Below, piece after piece: positions 8,867 to 17,737 of a stretch of DNA of 64,000 bases. The stretch lies in contig NZ_BMQC01000002.1 in assembly GCF_014647915.1 (NCBI RefSeq), positions 1 through 64,000 of the forward strand, read 5' to 3'. Source of the DNA: Pilimelia terevasa (lineage in GTDB: Bacteria > Actinomycetota > Actinomycetes > Mycobacteriales > Micromonosporaceae). How positions within the stretch are numbered: the stretch's first letter is position 1; each line of letters starts with the position of its first letter. The position numbers were made by a program, and so were the translations under genes. A model generated the notes under the pieces. That model saw only the letters and a list, made by a program, of their open reading frames with translations, made no database searches and had not been told where the DNA came from.

Positions 8867-9784
8867 GTGAGCGCCGTGGACGCCGCCATCGTCATTCCGT
8901 GCCGCAATGCCACGGCCGTGATCGGCCGGCAGTTGCGGGCCCTGTCCCGGCAGGTGACCGACAGGTCGTGGACCGTCGTTGTCGTCGACGACGGCTCCCA
9001 CGACGACCTCGCCGCGGTCGTCGACGCCCACCGGCACGTGTTGCCGCAGATTCTGTACCTCAGGCGAGACCGCGGTGGCGGAACGGGCTCGGCCCGCAAC
9101 GTCGGGGCCCGCGCCACGGACACCACGGCCCTGTTGTTCCTGGATGCCGACGACGAAGTGGCCGAGGACTACGTGGACGCCATGCTGCGCGCACTCGACG
9201 CGTCGCCGCTGGTGTGTGCCCGCATCGACTACACGCGGCTCAACAGTCAGCGCGTGCTCGGCCGGCTGCCGAATGGGCACGCCGGGCGGACGCCCGCGGA
9301 GAGCGACTTCCTGCCGTTCATCCCGGGCGGCCTCATGGGCATGTCCCGCGCCCTGTTCGACGAGCTGGGCGGCATGAGTGAGGAGCTGCCAGCTCTCGCG
9401 GACGTCGACATGTCGTGGCGGGCCCAGCTCGCCGGGCATGCGGTGGCCCTGGCGGAGACCACGGTGGCCGTCGAGATGCGCTCGACCGCTCTCGGACAGC
9501 TTCGTCGGGGCCGCTTCCAGGGGCGCGATGTCGTCGAGCTGTACGACCGCTTCGCCGATTCAGGCGCTCCCCGGCACGCGGTGCTGTCACACGTGGCTGG
9601 CTGGCTCCGACTGGTTGCCCGGCTGCCGGCCGCGGCACTGCCGGGATGTCGGACCAAGGTGTCGTGGGAACTCGGTTGGCTGGTCGGCGTCGCTGCGGGC
9701 CTGTCGGCACGTCGACGGACGGTGACCGGGGCTCGCGGCAAAGCGTGGGCGTCGTGTGAAGGGGTGGACGGTCGTGCTGGATGA
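8867..9784 (+). CDS. GT2-family glycosyltransferase
   Basis: A 305-residue family 2 (GT-A fold) glycosyltransferase. The N-terminal strand AAIVIPCRNA and VVVVDDGSHDD bind the nucleotide; ARNVGARATD and FLDADDE (the DxD-type metal site) follow, with GGMSEELPALADVDMSWRAQ as the catalytic acid region near residue 175. GTG start at 8867, one base after the kinase stop; a GTG at 8876 is an alternative. There is no membrane anchor. With the epimerase downstream and the nucleotide-sugar dehydrogenase at 26.5 kb, it probably attaches a sugar, perhaps a uronic-acid derivative, to the peptide product. Confidence 0.85.
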   Translation: MSAVDAAIVIPCRNATAVIGRQLRALSRQVTDRSWTVVVVDDGSHDDLAAVVDAHRHVLPQILYLRRDRGGGTGSARNVGARATDTTALLFLDADDEVAEDYVDAMLRALDASPLVCARIDYTRLNSQRVLGRLPNGHAGRTPAESDFLPFIPGGLMGMSRALFDELGGMSEELPALADVDMSWRAQLAGHAVALAETTVAVEMRSTALGQLRRGRFQGRDVVELYDRFADSGAPRHAVLSHVAGWLRLVARLPAAALPGCRTKVSWELGWLVGVAAGLSARRRTVTGARGKAWASCEGVDGRAG

Positions 9785-10769
9785 TCCGACCCGGTCGGCC
9801 GCGCCGATTCTCGTCGCTGGTGGCTGCGGCTTCATCGGCAGCGTGGTGACCCGCTCGCTGTCGCATCTCGGGCGAACCGTGCGGGTACTCGACGACCTGT
9901 CCACAGGCAGTGCGCACTCGGTGGCCGGATTACCGAACGTGCGCCTGATCCGGGGCAGCGTACTGGACCGCACCGCGGTGGCCGCGGCGGCCGACGGTGT
10001 CGGCGCGGTGCTCAACTTCGCCGGGGTTGTCGGTATGCGACTGGCAGCGTCCCAGGCGGCCCATGCTTACGCGGTCGCTACGACCGGTACCGCCAATCTG
10101 CTCGCCGCTGGCGGCGATGCGCCGGTTGCGCTGTGCTCAAGCTCGGCGGTCTACGGCCTCTCCGATGGCAGCGTCTCTCTGCACGAGCGGCTGGTGATCC
10201 CGCGGTCGGTGCCGCGCGCCTACGACGGCTCCGATGACGGCTACGCCACCGGCAAATGGGAGATGGAGCAACTCGGCCTGCGGGCCAGCGACGATCGCCC
10301 GGTCCTGATCGTGCGCCCGTTCAACGTTGTCGGCCCGGGCCAGACTGCCCGCTACGGGATGGTGGTGCCCTCCTTCGTCCGGCACGCGCTCGCCGGCGAA
10401 GCGCTGCCGGTTTTCGGCGACGGCACGCAGCGTCGGTGCTTCAGCGAGGTGAACGAGTTCGTCCACCTGTTCCTCCGCCTGCTCCGTAACCCGGCGGCCT
10501 GGTCGCCCGGCATGAACATCATCAATGTGGGCTCTACAACGGAGACCAGCATCAACCAGTTGGCGGCGGCCACCCTCGCGGCCACGGGAAGCGTGGCCGG
10601 GGTCGTCTACCAACCGTATGGGCAGATCTTCCCGGGCCGACGCGACGTCATGGCGCGCCTGCCCGTCGTCGACCGCATGTGCGAACTGGCTGGACGGCCC
10701 GACTGGCCCGGACTCGGCAGCGTCATCGACCAACTGATCGGAAAGAGGGCGGGCCGTGCCGTCGCCTAG
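9774..10769 (+). CDS. NAD-dependent sugar epimerase/dehydratase (extended SDR)
   Basis: Extended SDR of about 331 residues. The Rossmann motif is GGCGFIGS, acidic LDDLSTGS follows strand 2, the active site is SSSAVYG then Y-ATGK, and the sugar-binding RPFNVVGPGQ comes after. This is the GalE/WbpP/UDP-xylose synthase architecture. The GTG at 9774 is preceded by GAAGGGG; a GTG at 9756 would lengthen the overlap with the glycosyltransferase. It probably epimerises or decarboxylates a UDP-sugar for the adjacent transferase; the exact sugar cannot be read from sequence. Confidence 0.82.
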   Translation: MLDDPTRSAAPILVAGGCGFIGSVVTRSLSHLGRTVRVLDDLSTGSAHSVAGLPNVRLIRGSVLDRTAVAAAADGVGAVLNFAGVVGMRLAASQAAHAYAVATTGTANLLAAGGDAPVALCSSSAVYGLSDGSVSLHERLVIPRSVPRAYDGSDDGYATGKWEMEQLGLRASDDRPVLIVRPFNVVGPGQTARYGMVVPSFVRHALAGEALPVFGDGTQRRCFSEVNEFVHLFLRLLRNPAAWSPGMNIINVGSTTETSINQLAAATLAATGSVAGVVYQPYGQIFPGRRDVMARLPVVDRMCELAGRPDWPGLGSVIDQLIGKRAGRAVA

Positions 10770-10838
10770 CCGCATCTGCGACACGGTGCCCGGCCGCAGT
10801 TGCGGACCGACTGCCGTGCCGAACTCCCGGAGGACCGC

Positions 10839-11996
10839 ATGAAGCTCACGCTGCCCAGCGCCGACGACGGCATCCTGGTGATGCTCAAACTGCCCGGTGA
10901 GCGATGCAACATCAACTGTCACTACTGCTACGAGCGGCGCAAGCCGTACGACAATCCGGTCTCGTTGGAGCCTGAGGTGCTGCAACGGTTCCTTGACCGA
11001 TGTGGCACCCGCCCCCTGTCGGTGATGCTGCACGGCGGCGAGCCGTTGCTCGTAGGAAGGCAGCGGATGGCCCGCCTGCTGGAGGTCCTGCGCGCCTATC
11101 CGGGTCCCGTAACCCTGTCTATGCAGACAAATGGAATCATGCTGGACGACCGGTGGCTTGACTTTTTCGATCACGAGTGGCCGGATATTGAGATAGGCAT
11201 CAGTATCGACGGCGACAGCGCGGGCAGTGCGCACCGTGTCGACTTCGCCGACCGACCGACGTACCCACTGGTGGTGCGGGCGTTGGAGCGACTGGGCCGG
11301 CGGGGGCGGAACGTCGGGGTCATCGTCGTCGTCACCCGCCTGCTTCTCGGGCGTGCGTCCGAGGTCCTCGACTCGTTGACTGCCCACCCGTGCGTGCGTG
11401 TGGTCAAGCTCTCCAGTTGCCTGGACTTCAACGTCGTCAGCAAGGACTACAACACGCCAAACCGCAGGTCGCTGCAGATTCTCAACCCCACCGGCGAGGG
11501 GATGCCCGGTTGGGCGACAACCCCGGCCGAGTACGCCGCGTTTCTCGCGGAGGCGTTCGACCACTGGGTCGCGAGCAGGTTGTTCGACCGGGTGCTCATC
11601 GAGCCGTTCTTCAGCATCATCCGTTCCGTCTCGGGGCAACCGAACGCCTACACCGGCTACAGCGAACGCAAGGAGCCGTTCATCCTGACGCTCTACCCCG
11701 ACGGGCGGATCGGCTCCTCGGACGAGCTGTCGATGCCAGGTGCGCTGCTGGGGACGGTGGACGGCACGGCCAGCATCGACGACCTGCTCAGTCTCCGATC
11801 CAATGAGGCCCTCCACCGGGATCTGTCGGGTCTGCTGCGGCAGTGCGCGGGCTGCTCACACGAGAGCACGTGCCGGGGCGGTGCACTGCCGGACCGGCTC
11901 CGCTTCGCCGGCTCCGGATTCGAGGAGTCGTACTGCGACTCCCGCAAAGCAACTGTCGACCATGTTTCCGCGGCAATGTCCGCGGTACCGGCTTAG
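10839..11996 (+). CDS. FxsB-like radical SAM/SPASM peptide maturase
   Basis: A 385-residue radical SAM enzyme. The [4Fe-4S]-SAM cluster motif is C23-x3-C27-x2-C30 (CNINCHYC), followed by HGGEPLL in the usual position. The C-terminal SPASM-like domain has Cys336, 339, 345 and 366. The segment CRGGALPDRLR plus GSGFEESYC closely follows the FxsB-type tail. ATG at 10839 after a GGAGGA site. Enzymes of the FxsB, GrrM and XyeB groups form three-residue cyclophanes by joining an aromatic ring to a neighbouring beta-carbon. Here a W-M-H motif in the 52-residue peptide gene at 21.4 kb is the natural candidate substrate (inference). No separate PqqD-like recognition protein is encoded. Confidence 0.9.
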   Translation: MKLTLPSADDGILVMLKLPGERCNINCHYCYERRKPYDNPVSLEPEVLQRFLDRCGTRPLSVMLHGGEPLLVGRQRMARLLEVLRAYPGPVTLSMQTNGIMLDDRWLDFFDHEWPDIEIGISIDGDSAGSAHRVDFADRPTYPLVVRALERLGRRGRNVGVIVVVTRLLLGRASEVLDSLTAHPCVRVVKLSSCLDFNVVSKDYNTPNRRSLQILNPTGEGMPGWATTPAEYAAFLAEAFDHWVASRLFDRVLIEPFFSIIRSVSGQPNAYTGYSERKEPFILTLYPDGRIGSSDELSMPGALLGTVDGTASIDDLLSLRSNEALHRDLSGLLRQCAGCSHESTCRGGALPDRLRFAGSGFEESYCDSRKATVDHVSAAMSAVPA

Positions 11997-12004
11997 GGGA
12001 CACC

Positions 12005-12901
12005 GTGGGGCTGCTACCGGTTATCGACTTCGACGTCAGCGACAACGAGACGTGGGCGGACTTCCTCGACGGGCGCGCCATCTACTTCCACCGGCTGTGG
12101 ATCGAGCCGGCCAACACGGAGCGCGTCAATCAAATCACCCGCAGGAATGAGCGGTACGTCGCCCCGGTGCCGCGCAGTATTGCGGCCCTGGGCGGCAGCG
12201 CAGCGGCGGTCGCTGCCGCGGTCAGCGCGCAGCCGGCCCTCGCTCGGCGCAGCGGTGAGGCAGGCGAGCCGCCCGTGGTGTGCAACCTGCGCGATGGCGC
12301 GCTCGCGGTGGCGGGGACACCGGAGCACGGCGCGGTGTCCGCCGCGCTGGCCGTACTGGCGGGCGCGCACATGCGCTTCCTCGTGGACCTGGCCGCCGGT
12401 GTCGTGGTCCAGGCGGCGCAGCCGACCGACCCCACCCCCGACGTGCTGTACGTAGCGGACCTCGCCGGAGACCCCGGGGCAATCGCCCACCGCCTCCTCG
12501 ACGCCGCCGCCGAGTGCTGGGTGTCGCAGTGGCTGTGGGCGGAGCGCAACGCGGGAATCCGGGACGAGCCGTTGGCCCCGCCGCAGCACCGTTGGCTGGT
12601 GTCGATGTTGGCGGAGTCGTTCAACCACCGGCTGCGGGATCTGCGGTCGGGAGCTGCCGCGCCGGCTGGACTGGAGCCAGTGGGACGCATCGCACGCGGA
12701 AGCCAGCTTGCGGCTGGACTGGACGAGGTTGCCGGTCTGACCCCTGTGGCGGAGCTGGTCGCGTTCATGTACCCGCACTGGAATCGCCGACAGTTCGCCA
12801 CCAAGTCACCCTTCGACTACATGCGAACTCTCGCGCCGCTGACCCAGGACGAGATCCGCGAGCACCGCCGCCGTTGGTCGGACCCCGCCGCGGTCCGCTG
12901 A
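12005..12901 (+). CDS. Unknown protein of the peptide-modification operon
   Basis: 298 residues from a GTG at 12005, eight bases after the radical SAM stop. I do not recognise a family. Visible features: an N-terminal acidic strand (VIDFDVSDNETW), an alanine/valine-rich middle with a possible buried helix (AVSAALAVLAGAHMRFLVDLAAG), WVSQWLWAERNAG, and a C-terminal FMYPHWNRRQF plus a basic tail. There is no signal peptide, cofactor motif or zinc site. Its fixed place between the radical SAM and HExxH genes suggests a partner or substrate-carrier role for one of them, which is inference only. Confidence 0.75.
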   Translation: MGLLPVIDFDVSDNETWADFLDGRAIYFHRLWIEPANTERVNQITRRNERYVAPVPRSIAALGGSAAAVAAAVSAQPALARRSGEAGEPPVVCNLRDGALAVAGTPEHGAVSAALAVLAGAHMRFLVDLAAGVVVQAAQPTDPTPDVLYVADLAGDPGAIAHRLLDAAAECWVSQWLWAERNAGIRDEPLAPPQHRWLVSMLAESFNHRLRDLRSGAAAPAGLEPVGRIARGSQLAAGLDEVAGLTPVAELVAFMYPHWNRRQFATKSPFDYMRTLAPLTQDEIREHRRRWSDPAAVR

Positions 12902-12940
12902 GCCGTCCGACGATCCGCCAGCCCGGAGGAGGAACCCACG

Positions 12941-13888
12941 ATGACCTCAGCAATGCCCACGCTCGCCGTCGAGGAGGAGCTGACCGCCCGGATGCTCGCC
13001 CAGCGGCCGGCCCGTGCGTCACGGATGCTGCAGGCGCTACATGCGCTGGCCCCGGAAGCCGGCCTCCACGCGGACACCGGGGCCATTGACACCTTTGACT
13101 ACGCCGTGCTGCATCACTGCTTCGAGCGGGCTCGGCTCGGCGCGGCCGGTCGCAGCGAGAGCGGATGCCGCGATGCTCTGACGATGTGGCAGCGGCGCGC
13201 GACGCTGCGGGCTGCGGCGGTCAGCACCGCGGTCGGTGCCGTCCTGGTCGTGGACAGTCGCCGGTGCGTGGCCGTCAACGACAGCCGGCTGGCCAGTACC
13301 CTGCATCTGCTGCCGGCCGACCCGCCGTACCCGGGCGAGCTGGCGACCGGCCTGGTCGAGGCCGTGGACGCCGGCCTGGCCGTCGGCATGGAGGTGCTGC
13401 GCACCTCCACCGCCGCGGTCATCTGGACGGACCGGTGCGGTCTTGCGGACCATTCCGTCAGCTACACGCTGGACTTCCTCCCGGCCACCGTCGTGACGAG
13501 CTGGGCCACACACCCACTGCGCCTGGCTGAGACGCTGGTGCACGAGGCGACCCATTCATGGCTCAACGAGTGCCTGGCAGCCGACGAGGTCGCGGTGGGC
13601 GACGGCCCGTGGCTCTACTCGCCCTGGCGAGGTGAACAACGGCCCGTCTATGGCATCATCCACGCTGCGTTGGCGTTCGCCAAGGTGATCGAGTACCTGA
13701 CCCAGGTGCAGCAGCGCATCGGCCAGGGCGGCGTCGACGGCGAGATGGTCGCTGCGCGGCTGCTTCAGGAGCGGGCATCGATGGCCGAAGGCCGGGAGTC
13801 CATCCGTCAGGCCCTGGACTACATGGCCGGTACCCGAATCGGACGCTATGTCGAGGCGGCTGTCGAACACTGCGCGCCACCAGCGTGA
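12941..13888 (+). CDS. HExxH-type peptide beta-hydroxylase
   Basis: 315 residues with a single HExxH site, HEATHSWLNE, His201 to His205. This is the aKG-HExxH-type peptide beta-hydroxylase family, formerly called HEXXH motif-containing peptide modification proteins, typically encoded beside FxsB-type radical SAM genes. Known members are Fe(II)/2-oxoglutarate dioxygenases that hydroxylate a beta-carbon of a RiPP residue; despite the motif they are not proteases. ATG at 12941 behind GGAGGAGG. Its stop overlaps the APH-like gene by four bases (GTGA), so translation is coupled. The beta-hydroxyl made here could be the handle for the glycosyltransferase (inference). Confidence 0.85.
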   Translation: MTSAMPTLAVEEELTARMLAQRPARASRMLQALHALAPEAGLHADTGAIDTFDYAVLHHCFERARLGAAGRSESGCRDALTMWQRRATLRAAAVSTAVGAVLVVDSRRCVAVNDSRLASTLHLLPADPPYPGELATGLVEAVDAGLAVGMEVLRTSTAAVIWTDRCGLADHSVSYTLDFLPATVVTSWATHPLRLAETLVHEATHSWLNECLAADEVAVGDGPWLYSPWRGEQRPVYGIIHAALAFAKVIEYLTQVQQRIGQGGVDGEMVAARLLQERASMAEGRESIRQALDYMAGTRIGRYVEAAVEHCAPPA

Positions 13889-15105
13889 AAGGCGGGGATC
13901 CGGGCCCGCCATACCAGCCGCGCAGTGCCGGTCAGCTCGACACGGTCCGTGTCCGCGCGGCGGTGCGCCGGCTCCTCGCCGACCCGACCGCGAAGCTGGT
14001 CACGTGGCGGGCCACGCCGATCAGCTACCTGAGCTGGAGTCGCAGCAGCGGCGGCCTGCTGCTTATCGGTGGCACCGCCGTGACCGGGTCCGGCGGCGAA
14101 CAACCCTGGCAGATCATCGTCAAGGACGTCCGCTACCGACCGTGGACACCCGACGCCAGCCAGATGGTCCGCCAGTGTGACCACGGCGGCGACCGGCCCG
14201 ACGACTGGGGGTACTGGCGGCGGGAGCCGCAGGCCGTCTCGGCTGGCCTCCTGGCCAGCCTGCCCGGGGTCTTCCGCGGGCCGCCCTGGCTGGGCGTCGA
14301 ACGGCTCGACGCCACCCGGTACCGGATGTGGCAGGGCTTCGTCGCGGGGCTGCCGGGCGAGAGCTGGGCGGCGGGGACGCTGACCGCCGCGGCGGCGAAC
14401 CTCGCCGTCATGCACGCCCAGTTCCTCGCCCGGCCCCCGGCACCTCGTCCCTGGTACTGCCGCTCGTTCGTGGAGCAGCCGGCCCTGCGCGCCCGGGCCT
14501 CCTACATCGACGCGGTGCGGGAGGCGGCGAGCGACCCCCGGGTGCGACGGCTGGTGCCGCGCGCGCTTCACCGGGGCCTGCGGCGGCTGTGGGCCACCCA
14601 CCCGCTGGCCGTCGGGTGGCTCCGGTCCGTGCCGCAGACCCTGTGCCATCGGGACCTTCACCCCGGGAACCTGCGGCAGACGAGTGCGGGCGCGACGGTG
14701 GCGCTGGACTGGGCGCAGGTGGGCGTCGGACCGCCGGGGGAAGACCTGGCCACGATGCTGTACTGCTGGGCGCTGACAGCCGCGGTCTCTCCCGCCGAGG
14801 CGGTAGGGGCCATGGCGGCGGCCGAGCGGCGCTACTACGACGGACTGCCAGCGGTGGCGGGCGTGGCCCGCACCGCGTTCCGACTCACGGCGGCGTACCA
14901 CTACGGCCTGCCGCTGGGGGTGCAGCTGGGAGAGCTGCTTTCGCTTCCCGCCCAGCGGCGCGCCGAGAGGGTCGCAGGACCGCGGTGGCGCGCCCGGCTG
15001 GAGCTGGCAGTCCAGAGCGTGGAGGCTGTGCAGGCCGACTTGGACCTACTGACCCGCGGCGCTGCTCTCGCAGGGCCGACGGGAGCGGAGTTGTCCGCAC
15101 CATGA
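13885..15105 (+). CDS. APH-like kinase (aminoglycoside phosphotransferase fold)
   Basis: 406 residues. The catalytic loop HRDLHPGN (Asp257, Asn262) and the metal-binding LDWAQVG (Asp275) are the choline/aminoglycoside kinase signatures; the N-lobe lysine probably lies in QIIVKDVRYR. Starts GTG within the HExxH stop and ends within the methyltransferase start (ATGA). It could phosphorylate the hydroxylated peptide or a sugar, confer self-resistance by phosphorylating the product, or supply a leaving group. The family name does not imply aminoglycoside resistance here. Confidence 0.8.
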   Translation: MKGGDPGPPYQPRSAGQLDTVRVRAAVRRLLADPTAKLVTWRATPISYLSWSRSSGGLLLIGGTAVTGSGGEQPWQIIVKDVRYRPWTPDASQMVRQCDHGGDRPDDWGYWRREPQAVSAGLLASLPGVFRGPPWLGVERLDATRYRMWQGFVAGLPGESWAAGTLTAAAANLAVMHAQFLARPPAPRPWYCRSFVEQPALRARASYIDAVREAASDPRVRRLVPRALHRGLRRLWATHPLAVGWLRSVPQTLCHRDLHPGNLRQTSAGATVALDWAQVGVGPPGEDLATMLYCWALTAAVSPAEAVGAMAAAERRYYDGLPAVAGVARTAFRLTAAYHYGLPLGVQLGELLSLPAQRRAERVAGPRWRARLELAVQSVEAVQADLDLLTRGAALAGPTGAELSAP

Positions 15106-16052
15106 TCACGCCCGAGCCGCTGCTTTCGCCTGCCCTCCGTGACCTCGCCGCAGGCTTCCTGGCGCACGGCGCGCGCGCCGTGCTTCCCCGTCTGGCCGAC
15201 CTCAGCACCTGCACCGCGGCCGAGCTGGACGCGCTGCCTATGTTGCCCTTCGGGTCCGCGGACTTCTCCCGCCGCCTGCTCCGACAGCAGTTGGACGAGT
15301 CCACCAACGACTCCTCGCGCCGTGCGGACCTCGTGGCGCACCAGCTCGCCCGCGTGTTCGCGGAGCCGTCGGTGGCGCTGCCGCGGGCCGTGCATCATCC
15401 GATGTGCGGCCCGGGGCGTTACGCGGCGGCGCTGGCAACGTTGGGGGTGCGCCGGTACCGGGGAGTTGACGCCGCTCCCGCGGTCGTGCACCACGCACGG
15501 CGGAACTGTCGGCGCCTGGCCGGATACGACTTCGCGGTCGGGGAGGCCACCGCGGAGGGGTCCCTGCCCCCGGCGGGCGTGTTCGACACCGTACTGCTCT
15601 CCTACGACGCCGCGAACTTCCTGCCCCCGGCACGCCGGACGCGGTTCACCGCCGCACTGGCTGACCGGCTCCCGGCCGGCGGTCAGATCATTTTCGATCT
15701 GCGGCTGCGGGAGGACGGCCCGGCCGGCTTCCTCGACGGCCGCAGCGTCACGCGGCGCGCGGGCGGCTCCCTCTTCGGCGAGCGCGACCACCTCCTCCTG
15801 CAGGAGGGCGTCAGCCGGGACGGCGGTGCCGTGCTCGGCCACCGGTTCCTCGCCGTACGGCTGCAACCGCCGCACCGGGTCTCGGTGTTCCACTCCATAC
15901 TGTGGGTTCCGTCGCTGAGTGAGTTCACCGCCGACCTGGACGCAGTCGGCCTCACCGTGACCTGGGTGGCGCAACCGTTCGCCGGGCTGTCCGACCCGGA
16001 CCTGCAGGCCCACCTTGTCGTGGCTGTCAAGAATGAGCGAGGCGCACCGTGA
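15102..16052 (+). CDS. Class I SAM-dependent methyltransferase
   Basis: 316 residues. An N-terminal helical part (about 1-90) precedes a Rossmann methyltransferase domain: MCGPGRYAAALA is motif I, YRGVDAAPAVVHHA is motif II, FDTVLLSYDAANFL is motif IV and LPAGGQIIFDL is the post-IV strand. ATG at 15102 overlaps the upstream stop by four bases, and its own stop overlaps the next gene. The substrate is unknown; in this setting N- or O-methylation of the peptide or its sugar is most likely. Confidence 0.85.
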   Translation: MITPEPLLSPALRDLAAGFLAHGARAVLPRLADLSTCTAAELDALPMLPFGSADFSRRLLRQQLDESTNDSSRRADLVAHQLARVFAEPSVALPRAVHHPMCGPGRYAAALATLGVRRYRGVDAAPAVVHHARRNCRRLAGYDFAVGEATAEGSLPPAGVFDTVLLSYDAANFLPPARRTRFTAALADRLPAGGQIIFDLRLREDGPAGFLDGRSVTRRAGGSLFGERDHLLLQEGVSRDGGAVLGHRFLAVRLQPPHRVSVFHSILWVPSLSEFTADLDAVGLTVTWVAQPFAGLSDPDLQAHLVVAVKNERGAP

Positions 16053-17650
16053 AGATCACTTTCCTTGGTCATGCCGGCGTCCACATCGCCGCCGGCGCCA
16101 CCCGACTGGTCTGCGACCCGTGGTTCAGTGCGCACGGCGCCTTCCTCGGTGGCTGGCATCCTCTGCCCGACAACGGCGACTGCGCCCCACTCGTCGATGA
16201 CGCCACGCACGTGTACGTCTCCCACGGCCACGAGGATCACCTGGACCGCGACGTCCTTGCCAGCCTGCCGGCCGGTGTCCCGGTGTTCCTGCCCCACTTC
16301 CGGCGTCCCGGGTGGCGCCGCCTGCTGCGCGCGCTCGGGCGCGGCCTCGACGTCCAGCCGCTGGTAGACGGCGCGGTGGTGGAGGCGGGGCAGCTACGGC
16401 TACGCCTCGTCCTGTCTCCGACGGCCCGGCACGAGGACTCGGCGCTGGTCGTGGAGGACCGGGTGACCGGGCTCGTCGCGGTCAACCTCAACGACTGCCA
16501 GCTCGACGCCGACCAGTTGCGGGCGATCCGAGCCGCGTATCCCCGGGTTGATGTCGCCCTGTCGCAGTACTCCGGCGCGACGTGGTTCCCGTTCGCCTAC
16601 GACTTCCCGGTCGCCGACCGGGTAGCCGCCGCTGCGCAGAAGAAGATGAATTCCATGCGGCGGTGGCACCGTGCGATGAGCATCCTGCAGCCGAACACGG
16701 CGATCGCGTTCGCCGGGCCACCCATGCCGTTGGACCCGGCGCTCACGCCCTTCTTCTTCGGCCCGGATTCGATCTTCACGACGCCGTCGGAGCTTCGGGA
16801 CTGGCTCGACGCGACGGACCCGGACCTTTCCCGGCGCTGCCACATCCCGATGCCCGGAGATGTCCTCGATCTGGACGGGGAGGTCTTCGTGCCCGACCCG
16901 GACGGTCCGCGGCTGGACTGGGCCGACCTGAACGCCTATGTGACCGAGTACGCGAAGCGGCGCGCACCGGCGATCGAGGCGCAGTTGGCGGCGCTCCCCA
17001 GCCCGACGCCCGACCTGTTCGCGCGGTTCGCCGGTCATTTCGGCCGCCTGTTCGTGGCTGCGCCCTCGGTGTGCCGTGGCGTCGACGCCCTCGTGGCGTT
17101 CGACATCACCGGCGCACACGGCGGGTGCTGGCTGGTGGACTTCCGGCGCCTTGAAGTCACGGCCTCCAGCGACGGCTTCGGCGATGCCGGCACCCGCCCG
17201 GACTACCGCTTCGGCATCGACTCGCGGTTCCTCCCCACCATCCTGTCTGGTGGCATGAGCTTCGAGGACTTCTTCTTCTCATTCCGGTTCCGTGCCTCGC
17301 GGCCCAGCATCGGGGCGTACAACGAGGAGCTGATGTCGGTCCTGCGGTTCAGTAACCCAGCCGACCTCGTCTTCTACGGGCGGAGCCTCGACCAGGAGCA
17401 GCAGCCGACCAGTTCCTTCCGGCTCTGCACCCCGCTGGGGACTTACGACGTCCCCGACCGGTGCCCCCACAACGGAGCCCGGCTCGGCCCCGAGGACTAC
17501 CAGCCCGGTGACCACACGGTGGTGTGCGGACAGCACGGGTGGCGCTTCCGCCTGCCATCCGGCGAGTGCCTCAACGGACGGGCGACGCTCGCCGTGCGCG
17601 AGGTCACCGCGGCATCGGAGCCCGATTCCGTCATCACGAAGACGTCATAG
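16049..17650 (+). CDS. Metallo-beta-lactamase-fold / Rieske fusion protein
   Basis: 533 residues. The N-terminal metallo-beta-lactamase domain has SHGHEDHLD (His59, His61, Asp63, His64), in the UlaG/CMAH-like style. A middle region contains FFFGPDSIFTTP and paired phenylalanines. The C-terminal Rieske domain has Cys472-x-His474 and Cys493-x2-His496 for a [2Fe-2S] cluster. CMP-Neu5Ac hydroxylase combines the same two modules in the opposite order. The protein probably performs an O2-dependent oxidation, with electrons entering at the Rieske site. GTG at 16049 overlaps the methyltransferase stop. It is the last gene of the operon; a terminator hairpin starts 30 bases after its stop. Confidence 0.85.
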   Translation: MKITFLGHAGVHIAAGATRLVCDPWFSAHGAFLGGWHPLPDNGDCAPLVDDATHVYVSHGHEDHLDRDVLASLPAGVPVFLPHFRRPGWRRLLRALGRGLDVQPLVDGAVVEAGQLRLRLVLSPTARHEDSALVVEDRVTGLVAVNLNDCQLDADQLRAIRAAYPRVDVALSQYSGATWFPFAYDFPVADRVAAAAQKKMNSMRRWHRAMSILQPNTAIAFAGPPMPLDPALTPFFFGPDSIFTTPSELRDWLDATDPDLSRRCHIPMPGDVLDLDGEVFVPDPDGPRLDWADLNAYVTEYAKRRAPAIEAQLAALPSPTPDLFARFAGHFGRLFVAAPSVCRGVDALVAFDITGAHGGCWLVDFRRLEVTASSDGFGDAGTRPDYRFGIDSRFLPTILSGGMSFEDFFFSFRFRASRPSIGAYNEELMSVLRFSNPADLVFYGRSLDQEQQPTSSFRLCTPLGTYDVPDRCPHNGARLGPEDYQPGDHTVVCGQHGWRFRLPSGECLNGRATLAVREVTAASEPDSVITKTS

Positions 17651-17680
17651 AACGATCGCTACCCTTCCTCGCATCTGTAC

Positions 17681-17707
17681 GGGGCGGCCCGGCGCGCGGG
17701 CCGCCCC
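17681..17707 (+). terminator. Hairpin terminator of the first biosynthetic operon
   Basis: Perfect 11-bp arms (GGGGCGGCCCG / CGGGCCGCCCC) around a 5-base loop, 30 bases after the MBL-Rieske stop and 30 bases before the LuxR-like gene. There is no U-tract, which is usual for high-GC actinobacterial terminators. It separates the nine-gene operon from the regulator. Confidence 0.7.
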
Positions 17708-17737
17708 GACCGGCCAGAGCCGAGGGGAGCCATCTCG

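Noticed and set aside
10137-11816. 559-codon minus-strand open frame across the epimerase and radical SAM genes
   Set aside because: It is the antisense shadow of two clearly coding genes in high-GC DNA; it has no motif, domain or ribosome site.
12941-13888. HExxH protein as a metallopeptidase
   Set aside because: The motif alone would suggest a zincin. The HEATHSWLNE context and position beside an FxsB-like radical SAM gene fit the peptide beta-hydroxylase family better.
13885-15105. APH-like gene as aminoglycoside resistance
   Set aside because: The fold is shared by many small-molecule kinases and it is translationally coupled in the middle of a peptide-modification operon.
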